Shown one piece after another: positions 8,135-15,422 of a DNA stretch of 64,000 bases. The stretch's first letter is position 1; the number at the start of each line of letters is the position of its first letter. The notes under the pieces were generated by a model. The model worked only from the letters and a program-made list of their open reading frames with translations, was not told where the DNA came from and did not search any database. The translations under genes were made by a program, and so were the position numbers. The stretch comes from JAVJSU01 sp040219275 (lineage in GTDB: Bacteria > Chloroflexota > Anaerolineae > Aggregatilineales > Phototrophicaceae), in NCBI GenBank assembly GCA_040219275.1, contig JAVJSU010000095.1, positions 10,996 through 74,995 of the forward strand, in the 5' to 3' direction.

Positions 8135-9565
8135 ATGCAAAGCCTCAGAAATAGAACCCAAACCCTGCCGCCATTTTTCGATGCCGCCGTGATTATCGGA
8201 CTGACCGTGATTTTAACGCTGGTCGTCGTGTTCGCCACGCGCTCAACGGTGGAAGATGCGCCAGAATTTGACTATAGCAAAGTCGGCGTGCATCTCCTTC
8301 TGGATGACGGGCGCAACAATTGGGATCCCGAACTGTGGGAGTCACACCTCAGTTATGCGGCGCGCATCGTCGGTTCACGGGGCTTCGTCGTGCAGATTAT
8401 CCGCGAAGATGATCTCGACGTGGCACGCTGGCAGAACTTCATGGATTTGGCAGACGCGCATGGCTTAACACCGATTATCCGCCTTGCCACCACATGGGAC
8501 GAGGAAAACGGCTATTGGTCTGCGCCGGATGACGATTTCGAGGCGAGCGCGGCACAATGGGCGGACTTTTTGAGCGCATTGGATTGGCACAGCGATCAGA
8601 AATATATCGCCGTGCTCAATGAACCCAACAACGGGCATGAATGGGGCGGCACACCGGACGCAACCGCCTACGCGCAACTCTTCGCCGCCTATGCCGATGC
8701 CTTCCACGCGCAAATCGACGGGGCAATCGTGATGAACGCCGCGCTTGATCTCTACGCGCCGGATACCAACGGCGAACCACTGGACGAAGAGGCGGGCATC
8801 AGTTTTGTTTCTGCGCCGCGCTTTATGGAAGAAATGATCGCCGCTGTGCCGGACATTTTCGTTAAAGTCGATGTGTGGAACAGCCACAGCTATCCGGTGG
8901 GCTTCAACGAACCGCCACGTATCCAATCTTTGCATTTTGACGCGGTCAACGGTGCGGAAGCTATCGAATTTGAGGACATCCCCGAACTGACTTACAATCG
9001 CGGCATCAACGGCTACGAGTGGGAATTATGGATGCTCGATCATCTCGGCGTGACCTCCTTACCGCGTGTCATCATCACGGAAACGGGCTGGCGACATAGC
9101 GCGGCTTCACCGTCTGCGCTGGATGCGGGTGATGATTACCCGAACCCCTATCAAGCGGCGCGCTATTTTGAGCAGTTATTGACCGGACATCCGAGCGGCA
9201 ATTATGACCCGATTCTGGCGGATAATCGCGTGATCGGCGTGATTTTCTTCGCGCTGGATGGTGTGCCGTCTGAATGGGGACATTCTAATTTGCTGATAAT
9301 GGGCGCGGATGGCACGGTGATCGGTACGCTACCGACCTTTGATCTGCTGGAACGCCTGCAAGAAGAACACGGTGGCGAGGTGGTAGACATTACAGTGGAA
9401 GCTACGGCAGAAGTTACTGTTGAGGCAACGGCAGAAGCGACAGCAGAATCAACCGCAGAACCCACGCTAGAAGTGACGGCGGAAATGACGATGGAGGTCA
9501 CTGCTGAGGTAACGGTAGAAGTGACAACAGAAGCCACCGCAGAAGCGACAAGCGAGAGCGAATGA
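8135..9565 (+). CDS. Membrane-anchored glycoside-hydrolase-like protein with TEAT-repeat tail
   Basis: The protein is 476 residues. One N-terminal transmembrane helix or uncleaved signal (about 18-38, VIIGLTVILTLVVVFATRS) is followed by a TIM-barrel glycosidase-like domain (about 48-405). The pattern of clan GH-A is present: LNEPNNGHEWGG near residue 165 (probable acid/base Glu) and VIITETGWRHSAA near residue 320 (probable nucleophile Glu). The last 65 residues are low-complexity Thr/Glu/Ala/Val repeats, a common Chloroflexota linker, here with nothing after it. It overlaps the next gene by four bases (ATGA), so both are translated together. The exact GH family and sugar substrate cannot be told. 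Confidence 0.75.
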   Translation: MQSLRNRTQTLPPFFDAAVIIGLTVILTLVVVFATRSTVEDAPEFDYSKVGVHLLLDDGRNNWDPELWESHLSYAARIVGSRGFVVQIIREDDLDVARWQNFMDLADAHGLTPIIRLATTWDEENGYWSAPDDDFEASAAQWADFLSALDWHSDQKYIAVLNEPNNGHEWGGTPDATAYAQLFAAYADAFHAQIDGAIVMNAALDLYAPDTNGEPLDEEAGISFVSAPRFMEEMIAAVPDIFVKVDVWNSHSYPVGFNEPPRIQSLHFDAVNGAEAIEFEDIPELTYNRGINGYEWELWMLDHLGVTSLPRVIITETGWRHSAASPSALDAGDDYPNPYQAARYFEQLLTGHPSGNYDPILADNRVIGVIFFALDGVPSEWGHSNLLIMGADGTVIGTLPTFDLLERLQEEHGGEVVDITVEATAEVTVEATAEATAESTAEPTLEVTAEMTMEVTAEVTVEVTTEATAEATSESE

Positions 9566-10401
9566 CCGATTTTTCAGCCATCGGGGAAGACCCGGCACAG
9601 ACGGATGCCGACTTCCCCGCTACATATTTAGGCGTAGCATTTGACAGTCACGGCGCGCAATTGGTCGGCGTGGCGTATCTGGCGGCGGGCGCGGGACCGC
9701 ATCCGACGGCGCTACTATTGCACGGCTTTCCGGGGCATGAGCAAAATCGTGATCTCGCCCAAACCATCCGACGGGCGGGTTGGAATGTGATCCTGTTTCA
9801 TTATCGTGGCGCGTGGGGGAGCGGTGGCGATTATCGCTTTCTGCACGTCATCGAAGACGTGAAATCGGCAATCGCCCACTTCAAAACGCCGGAAGTCGCA
9901 CAGAAATTTCGGGTCGATCCACAGAAAATTGTGCTCATCGGGCATAGTCTGGGCGGATGGTCGGCGCTAATTAACGCGATTGACGGGGCGGTTGATGCCG
10001 TCGCCTCGATTGCCGCGCCCAACCTCGGCACATGGGGCGAAACGCTCGCGGATTCCCCGCCACAGATGCACGAACCGACGCTGGCATTTTTCCGTGAGAG
10101 CTTGCCCCCGCTCGCTGGAGTCACGGCGGAAGATTTACGCGATGAATTGCTGGAACATTACGAGGCGTGGGATTTTATGGCGCGGGTGAACGGACTAAAA
10201 GATCGCCATGTGTTGCTGGTCGCGGGTGCGCTGGATGATGGGGTGCCGCCGGAGATGCACCACACGCCGATGGTCGCCCTGCTGGAAGGCATCAACGCGC
10301 CCCATCTGACGCACACAATCATCGACCACGCCGACCACGCCTTTTCAGATCGCCGCGTCGCGCTGGCAAAAACCGTGCTGGCTTGGCTGGGGACGCTGTA
10401 A
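9562..10401 (+). CDS. Alpha/beta hydrolase
   Basis: This 279-residue serine hydrolase of the alpha/beta fold has an HGFPG oxyanion strand near residue 55, the nucleophile elbow GHSLGG with Ser129, an acid at Asp225 or 226 (GALDDGVPP) and His259 (DHADHAFSD). It has no signal peptide. The start ATG overlaps the stop of the glycosidase gene, suggesting a shared role, perhaps removing esters from the same polysaccharide, though that is inference. Its last 23 codons recur, diverged, at 10859-10930. Confidence 0.85.
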   Translation: MTDFSAIGEDPAQTDADFPATYLGVAFDSHGAQLVGVAYLAAGAGPHPTALLLHGFPGHEQNRDLAQTIRRAGWNVILFHYRGAWGSGGDYRFLHVIEDVKSAIAHFKTPEVAQKFRVDPQKIVLIGHSLGGWSALINAIDGAVDAVASIAAPNLGTWGETLADSPPQMHEPTLAFFRESLPPLAGVTAEDLRDELLEHYEAWDFMARVNGLKDRHVLLVAGALDDGVPPEMHHTPMVALLEGINAPHLTHTIIDHADHAFSDRRVALAKTVLAWLGTL

Positions 10402-10413
10402 CTGGAGATCATT

Positions 10414-10842
10414 GTGACGCAAGCAGAAAAGATAAGTCTCGATATTCTGGATGCAACTGGTGAAAAGTTTCCCGCTGAAATCTTGCTGTGGGAGGGGGAT
10501 CCACAACATGAAGATCAGGTGAAGTTAATACTGAGGTTTGCTGATCGGCAACTGGAACAGACAGATAATAACTTTTTTCATGCGTTAGTCGCTATCAGGC
10601 AAGAGCTAGAGCGAGACAATCTTTTGCTGAATTGTTATGGTGCAAGCAAAACGGTGTATCCATCGCCTATGGCACTTAATATGGGAACCGGAGAAATGGC
10701 GTATAAACTCACAATAGGCAAAAAGGCACGACAAGAAGATTTAGTCTCAATATTTGATGTTGGATCAGATGTTGTGCCTGCAACGGTCAACCAGCAAAAG
10801 AACTTCTATGATGACTGGCTAAAAAGCCTTAGCAAAGCATGA
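10414..10842 (+). CDS. Hypothetical protein in a short insertion
   Basis: The product is 142 residues starting at GTG 10414, with GGAG 7 bases upstream. It is soluble and shows no recognised motif; the region around residues 50-110 is amphipathic. Codon and base use are AT-richer than in the preceding hydrolase. It sits between the hydrolase stop and a diverged copy of the hydrolase 3' end, which suggests that it came in by recombination or that a tandem hydrolase copy was lost around it. Confidence 0.55.
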   Translation: MTQAEKISLDILDATGEKFPAEILLWEGDPQHEDQVKLILRFADRQLEQTDNNFFHALVAIRQELERDNLLLNCYGASKTVYPSPMALNMGTGEMAYKLTIGKKARQEDLVSIFDVGSDVVPATVNQQKNFYDDWLKSLSKA

Positions 10843-10858
10843 TTTGTCAGTCGCTAAC

Positions 10859-10930
10859 ACCGCCCACGCCTTCTCTGATCGCCGCATCGCGCTGGCAAAA
10901 ACCGTGCTGGCTTGGCTGGGGACGGTTTAA
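10859..10930 (+). pseudogene. Remnant of a second hydrolase gene (3' end only)
   Basis: The last 23 codons of the upstream hydrolase are repeated here, reading HAFSDRRIALAKTVLAWLG to a TAA stop. Differences from 10333-10401 are few and mostly conservative at the protein level (Val to Ile, Leu to Val, silent changes), so this looks like the end of a diverged paralogue rather than a fresh duplication. No start or upstream part remains. Confidence 0.75.
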
Positions 10931-11003
10931 TGGTGTTAGCTCTGGTATCACTAGCGAGGTTTATTCATAATCTCAACGTCATTATTTGTTGAATGTATTC
11001 CAC

Positions 11004-11138
11004 ATTGGGCTAAAACCCCAATGCTACGATCATGTTAGAAACCCCACTGAAGTGGGCTATTTTCACAACTGTAAGGGAAAAATAGCCTGCTTCAGCAGGG
11101 TTTTACACCCGTCTAGCCAATGGGTTTTAGCCATGGGC
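11004..11138 (+). repeat. Palindrome-cluster repeat family, copy A
   Basis: Four successive hairpins follow one another: ATTGGGCTAAAACCCCAAT, CCCCACTGAAGTGGG, CCTGCTTCAGCAGGG and CCAATGGGTTTTAGCCATGG. The same order recurs at 42024-42162 and, reversed, at 59438-59576 and 63878-64000; a variant with different middle hairpins is at 14146 and 44709. It is non-coding. Each hairpin loop carries a TTAG, TGAA or TTCA core. Confidence 0.85.
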
Positions 11139-11461
11139 GATAACAATAAAAAATCGACCACAAAAACCCTATCCCCAAAAGCCCGCGTTACGCACTTCAT
11201 CTTTTCACTCATTGCTCATTGCTCAGCACTCAGTACTAAAAACTGAGTCCTTTTGGCGGAGCCTTTGGCTCACCTCGACGCGCATATCTGTGCTACCCTT
11301 AATCACAGGAGCAACCATACACTGCACAATCCCTACCGTTTTAATGGCAAAACGCTGGCATTGTGGCAGTCACCGCCATGCAAACTGCCAACCAAAAATG
11401 CGCCCTTTTCCCCTCAAAACGTGTGAAAATGCCATAAGTTGGCAGAGAAAAAATTCCTAAC

Positions 11462-11620
11462 ACTGCCAACAAACTTATCACTGACGACGGCAACCTGATA
11501 TCTAACGGCTACAATCTCGATGGTGATGGGACGTGCAACCTCACACAATCGACAGACATCCCCAACGGCTCACGCTTGGTGGCGGGTGCATTCGCTAATG
11601 GGGGAAACATACGGCTAAAT
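11462..11620 (+). pseudogene. Decayed CSLREA/beta-helix-type secreted protein fragment
   Basis: A frame without a start reads LITDDGNLISNGYNLDGDGT, then CNLTQSTDIPNGSRLVAG. The GYNLDGDGTCNLT pattern is characteristic of the repeat module of right-handed beta-helix proteins with a CSLREA domain (family knowledge). The surrounding 250 bases upstream have broken frames. It reads as a gene remnant. The rest of 10931-11460 holds the repeat at 11004-11138 and no credible gene. Confidence 0.5.
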
Positions 11621-11630
11621 AACATAAACA

Positions 11631-11662
11631 AAAGCGACACGCGGAAATTCTGGTGTCGCTTT
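11631..11662. terminator. Hairpin, possible terminator
   Basis: Ten-base arms AAAGCGACAC and GTGTCGCTTT surround a 12-base loop. Read on the minus strand it is followed by TTTTGTTT, so it could end transcripts coming from the minus-strand gene at 11890-12621. A hairpin with the same AGCGACA core occurs at 12827-12856. Confidence 0.45.
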
Positions 11663-11889
11663 GGTTATCATATGGTTGGAATTATCAAGGCTACGACTTC
11701 ACCGACGACGCACCAAGTTATCTGTGAGGGTTGGTTGGCGAACTCATTCTTCTGAGGGGCGTTGATTGCACGCATAACGAATACGTTCTTTCAATTTTTT
11801 GATTCCATCCTCAGAAAAATCAAACGGCTCCCCTTCAGAAGTCGGCTTGTTTGGTTTTCTCTCTGGTAAACTTGCGCCTTTCTGCTTAA

Positions 11890-12621
11890 TTAATCGCTAA
11901 TTTCTACTTCATGACTCGTGCGGTATAAATCACCATCCTGGTTTTGGAATGCTACACTGTAATTACCTGACCGTATAAATTCAACTGAATCAAGATAAGA
12001 AATACACCTTTTACCCTCGCCATCAAACACAAATTCAAGCTCACCTTCCGTTGTAATTGCTCCATCATCGTCTTGCCAAATAACGGTTACAGTTTCGTCA
12101 TCAAAATTGGCGTACTCTACATAAGCGAACAGATAAGTAATATCTTCAAACGATACGCCCTCATTAAGAAGTATTGATTCATCACGTGTACAATTTGAAC
12201 CAAAGCGGATTGGGAAGATATACGCCTCATCCGTAATTTCAAAATTTGCTTCAGTAATTACCTCTTCATTATAAATAATTTCGACAGTCCATTCGCCAAC
12301 TGCTAAACCATTAGCCCAATAGGTATAGATGCGAAAATCATCATCATTCACCCGGTCATTCGTATAAGTTAAGCTATCGAGTTCATCGCCCTCAAATAGC
12401 CAAACAATATCGAACGCATCGCCTTCCGGTAGCCCATCAACATAAATAACTGCATAGACGATTTCAAGGGTGTTAGGAAAAACAGTATCAGCCTGGAAGG
12501 GCAAAAGTCCAAGAAGGGTTATATCTTGTGCAAAGGTAACTTCAATCTCTACATCCTGTGCTTGTAACGGTAATGCGAATATCCAAACAATTACAAATAA
12601 AAACAGAATACGTACTTTCAC
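11890..12621 (-). CDS. Secreted protein with two probable Ig-like domains
   Basis: The product is 243 residues. A signal peptide (residues 1-21, cleavage after LPLQA) is followed by beta-rich acidic sequence that seems to fall into two similar halves (about 25-130 and 140-240), each with alternating hydrophobic strands as in immunoglobulin-like folds. Two cysteines in the second half may pair. I chose GTG 12621 because AGGAGA lies 8 bases upstream. No enzyme motif is seen. The gene is AT-rich and stands alone; it has the appearance of an extracellular binding or surface protein. Confidence 0.65.
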   Translation of the reverse strand: MKVRILFLFVIVWIFALPLQAQDVEIEVTFAQDITLLGLLPFQADTVFPNTLEIVYAVIYVDGLPEGDAFDIVWLFEGDELDSLTYTNDRVNDDDFRIYTYWANGLAVGEWTVEIIYNEEVITEANFEITDEAYIFPIRFGSNCTRDESILLNEGVSFEDITYLFAYVEYANFDDETVTVIWQDDDGAITTEGELEFVFDGEGKRCISYLDSVEFIRSGNYSVAFQNQDGDLYRTSHEVEISD

Positions 12622-12826
12622 GATGGGCTTCTCCTGAAGTAAAGTTAAGTGTTTTAATTATAACTACTTCAGCTAAAATTATATAAAAGTCTCTATACTT
12701 CGATGAGTCTAAATTATCTATCGAGCATATTTCTTGATAGCTTGACATGATCTACTCCTAAAAAATAGCGACCTAAAAATTTTCCGTTTTTGCATTGCTA
12801 CTCTAATGTATTCGAATTCACAGGCA

Positions 12827-12856
12827 ACAAAAAAGCGACATCGCATCGTGTCGCTC
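12827..12856 (-). terminator. Intrinsic terminator of the DUF4157/PAAR cluster
   Basis: On the minus strand an AGCGACA/TGTCGCT stem with an eight-base loop is followed by TTTTTTG. It lies 30 bases after the stop of the 12886-13674 gene and so would end the three-gene eCIS satellite transcript. Confidence 0.75.
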
Positions 12857-12885
12857 TGATCATTTCATGAATTCACATCATCCGC

Positions 12886-13674
12886 TCACGGGCGCATCTT
12901 CAGCAGGTCGGGCATTTCTTTCTGGACATCTTTTTTCGTTTCTTCACCGTGAGTCACATCCGGCAATTGGGGGAAGAGCACGTTGTTCAGCGCCTGCATG
13001 AGCATCTCTTGCTCGCGCTTGCGTTCCTCCGGTGTCATCAGCATCTGGCGGAATTGCTCGTTCGATTTTCTCAAGGCGATGATCTCTTCTTCGAGTTTTT
13101 GTTTCGCCTTCTCTTTGCGTTCCTTTTCTGCCGCCGCTTTGCCCGGTGTATAAACGAACGTCAGCATCACTTTTTCCGGCATGAGGGGTGACCCGTCGCT
13201 CTCATACTCTATTTTGAGTTCTAGGTCTTTAAGCGATTTATCCACTTTTTCCAGCGGAATGGGAATTTCACTAATCGGCAAGGGCGAGTCATTCACGTGC
13301 AACGCGGCAATCAGCACAGCCAACGCCGTCCCACCGATCAACCCGCCGTGTAATGTGGAGATAAATGCCCCGCCTTCTTCTTTGGCTTTTTCGATGATCG
13401 CCTTGGCAGTATCGGTTTCTTTGATCGCCTCCGCTAGCTTTTCGCCCGCTTCTTTGTATTCCGCCGCGTCTTTTTTAGTCTCTGTAGATTGGGGTTCTTC
13501 ACGCTGTAGTGTGTGGTCATCGGAGAGCAAGCGTTGCACGCCTTGATTACCGAGCAGACGATGCAAATTGGCGACGTTCGCGGGTGTTTTCACCGCCTGT
13601 TCCGCCAGAGTCGATTTCTTCTTCTGTTTCGCGCTCGGTTTTTTCTTCTGGATGCGCGTTTGTGCTGTTCCCAT
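12886..13674 (-). CDS. eCIS-associated protein, probable cargo or accessory factor
   Basis: The product is 262 residues. The basic N-terminus is followed by NLHRLLGNQGVQRLL (about residues 36-50), the leader-like motif that also occurs in the neighbouring DUF4157 protein and is a hallmark of proteins linked to contractile injection systems. Then come a charged helical part, a hydrophobic Gly/Ala-rich segment (about 105-125, ISTLHGGLIGGTALAVLIAA) that could insert in a membrane, a beta-rich part and a long charged coiled coil (about 185-230). No enzymatic motif is seen. It is last in a minus-strand set 15152 to 12886. Role as a loaded effector is inference from the shared motif and location. 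Confidence 0.6.
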   Translation of the reverse strand: MGTAQTRIQKKKPSAKQKKKSTLAEQAVKTPANVANLHRLLGNQGVQRLLSDDHTLQREEPQSTETKKDAAEYKEAGEKLAEAIKETDTAKAIIEKAKEEGGAFISTLHGGLIGGTALAVLIAALHVNDSPLPISEIPIPLEKVDKSLKDLELKIEYESDGSPLMPEKVMLTFVYTPGKAAAEKERKEKAKQKLEEEIIALRKSNEQFRQMLMTPEERKREQEMLMQALNNVLFPQLPDVTHGEETKKDVQKEMPDLLKMRP

Positions 13675-13710
13675 GAGCGAATCCTCCCGCTACACTGGTT
13701 AACGAAACGA

Positions 13711-14103
13711 TCAGGTGATTTGTGTCGTCATCTGACCGGGATTTGAAATAGTAATCACGCCTCCCCATTGGCAATTGCACGTACATCCGCTGTGCAGGGC
13801 AGGCATATTATTCACCATCACACTCGACGATCCGGGTGTCCACGGCGCAACCGTCACAGGCACGCACGGCATCGGAGTGAGCACGCCCAATGCGGCGGTG
13901 GTGGCGGCGGCAACAACGGGATTGGATGGCGTGGTACACATGCCGAAGGTCGGAATATTCATAATCGGCTTATGATCCATAATGGTGGCGGCGGGTAAAT
14001 TGCTAATCATCACCGGACTGCCCATCGGCACTACGACCAGCGAAGCCGGCGCAACACCAAATGAACATTGCATCATCGCGCCCATCACAACTGCGGGTGG
14101 CAT
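13711..14103 (-). CDS. PAAR-like DUF4280 spike-tip protein
   Basis: The product is 130 residues. The whole length fits the PAAR-like DUF4280 family: repeated short hydrophobic turns, the MCTTPSNPVVAAATTAA block, PMPCVPVTVAPWTPGS, and C-terminal CTCNCQWGGVITISNPGQ. Conserved Cys residues probably bind a metal as in PAAR tips. In contractile systems this protein caps the VgrG-like spike and can link to effectors. The spike gene itself is 31 kb away at 45578, so this satellite supplies the missing Afp10-like component to the main operon. Confidence 0.85.
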   Translation of the reverse strand: MPPAVVMGAMMQCSFGVAPASLVVVPMGSPVMISNLPAATIMDHKPIMNIPTFGMCTTPSNPVVAAATTAALGVLTPMPCVPVTVAPWTPGSSSVMVNNMPALHSGCTCNCQWGGVITISNPGQMTTQIT

Positions 14104-14145
14104 ACGATTTTCCCTCTCTAGTGTTTTAACCTGAATTCTGGATCA

Positions 14146-14283
14146 CATGGGGCTAAAACCCCCATGCTAAATTATTGTGTAAAACCCTGCTGAAGCAGGC
14201 TCATTTAGGCGAACATTTGCGTAGACAAGCCACCTTTAGGTGGGTTTTACACATGGGTAGCCAATGGGTTTTAGCCATTGGCG
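14146..14283 (+). repeat. Palindrome-cluster repeat family, copy B (variant)
   Basis: Four hairpins: CATGGGGCTAAAACCCCCATG, CCCTGCTGAAGCAGG, CACCTTTAGGTGGG and CCAATGGGTTTTAGCCATTGG. The outer hairpins match copies A and C, while the inner two are of the type also present in copy D (44709-44845). It separates the PAAR gene from the upstream DUF4157 gene and is non-coding. Confidence 0.8.
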
Positions 14284-14339
14284 GCGTATCAGCGCACAAT
14301 GTTTGTATTTCACAATCACAATTATGCGTAAATAAGCCT

Positions 14340-15152
14340 CTAAGTTTCATCCTCGGATTTGCGCTGTGCCTCACTGCCGCCTTGCTGAACGACATGCGTC
14401 AATTCATGTGCCAGTAGCTCGCGTCCGGCGCTACTATCCGGGCTATATTCGCCATCACGGAAGAAAATATCATTGCCTGTCGTAAACGCCCGCGCCTGCA
14501 CTGCTTCGTTAAGTTGGTGCGCGTCATTGCCCGTATGGATGTTCACGCCGCTAAAATCCTGACCGAAACGCGGTTCAAGGAATTCGCGTGTAGACTCCGG
14601 CAATGCCTGTCCGCCGCCTTTCATACTGCTGATTTTGCCCTCAACATCTTCGGTAACTTCCGGCACGCCAGCAGATTTGCCCTGCAACATCTCCTCTTCT
14701 TCCGGCATTTCACGTTGGAGAGTATCAATAGGCTTGGCTTGAAGCTCTTCTTCTTCAAGACCTTCGCGCTGAAGTAATTTGCCTTGTAGCATCTCTTCTT
14801 CTTCGAGACCTTCACGTTGCAAGGCGCTGATAGGCTTGGCTTGAAGCAGTTCCTCTTCTTCCGGCATTTCACGCTGAACCGACGCATCCGGCATGGTCAT
14901 CACCTGTTGCGCGACTGAATCCGCTTCCTGCTCATATTGGTCGTCCGGTTCACCGACGGTCATTTTCGCCTGTAACACATTTCCGCCGAGGTTAACCGCG
15001 CCTTCCGCGAGCATCCGTTGTAACGTTTGATTACCGACCATGCGTTGGAGTTGGCGTAAATCTGCCTGAGGGGTAGGAGTGTGATCGGGCGCGTTTGGCG
15101 TAGCAGTACGCTTATTGATTGGCTTCGCTTCTTTATCAGCACGCTGTCCCAT
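14340..15152 (-). CDS. DUF4157 eCIS core protein (HExxH, repeat-rich)
   Basis: The product is 270 residues and belongs to the DUF4157 family, the most frequent protein linked to extracellular contractile injection systems. The N-terminus contains LRQLQRMVGNQTLQRMLAEG (about 30-50), then an acidic region with at least five repeats of an LQREGLEEEEMLQ type unit (about 85-165), then the core domain: FGQDFSGVNIHTG, AFTTGNDIFF and HELTHVVQQ (about 250-258), a zinc-protease-like HExxH. The protein ends 12 residues later, so no toxin domain follows; it may be processed or act as an adaptor. It is the first gene of the satellite cluster. Confidence 0.85.
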   Translation of the reverse strand: MGQRADKEAKPINKRTATPNAPDHTPTPQADLRQLQRMVGNQTLQRMLAEGAVNLGGNVLQAKMTVGEPDDQYEQEADSVAQQVMTMPDASVQREMPEEEELLQAKPISALQREGLEEEEMLQGKLLQREGLEEEELQAKPIDTLQREMPEEEEMLQGKSAGVPEVTEDVEGKISSMKGGGQALPESTREFLEPRFGQDFSGVNIHTGNDAHQLNEAVQARAFTTGNDIFFRDGEYSPDSSAGRELLAHELTHVVQQGGSEAQRKSEDET

Positions 15153-15223
15153 AATGGCGCTCCTCGTAACTCATAATATTCCCCTTAATCATATCACGTT
15201 CTGAAATATGTCAACTGTTTGGG

Positions 15224-15415
15224 TTTTGTTTGGACGTGTATTTCAGATTATTGGCAGTTTCCCTCTATCCCCCCGCCCTTGCTCCCACAAGTGGAGAAAG
15301 GGGCCTTTTGAAGTCCCCCTCAGCCTTGTGGGAGAGGGGGATTTAGGGGGTGAGGGCTTGCTCACGAATTCACCGTTGCCAAAATATTGAATTGCACCCT
15401 TTTGTTTGGACGTGT
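15224..15415. repeat. REP-type GC-rich inverted repeat bracketed by 16-bp direct repeats
   Basis: TTTTGTTTGGACGTGT occurs at 15224-15239 and again at 15400-15415. Between them is a CCCTC.../...GAGGGGG inverted repeat of the same family as 40018-40120 and 50120-50222. The bracketing direct repeats suggest insertion of the element with duplication of its target. The gap between the kinase gene and the DUF4157 gene contains nothing else recognisable. Confidence 0.6.
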
Positions 15416-15422
15416 GGCTATA

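Noticed and set aside
11004..11138. Palindrome cluster as CRISPR array
   Set aside because: Repeats are different hairpins in fixed order, not identical repeats with variable spacers, and no cas genes are present.
11744..11896. Minus-strand open frame reading SEDGIKKLKERIRYACNQRP
   Set aside because: It looks protein-like but has no start codon and overlaps the end of the secreted-protein gene; could be a remnant but cannot be supported.
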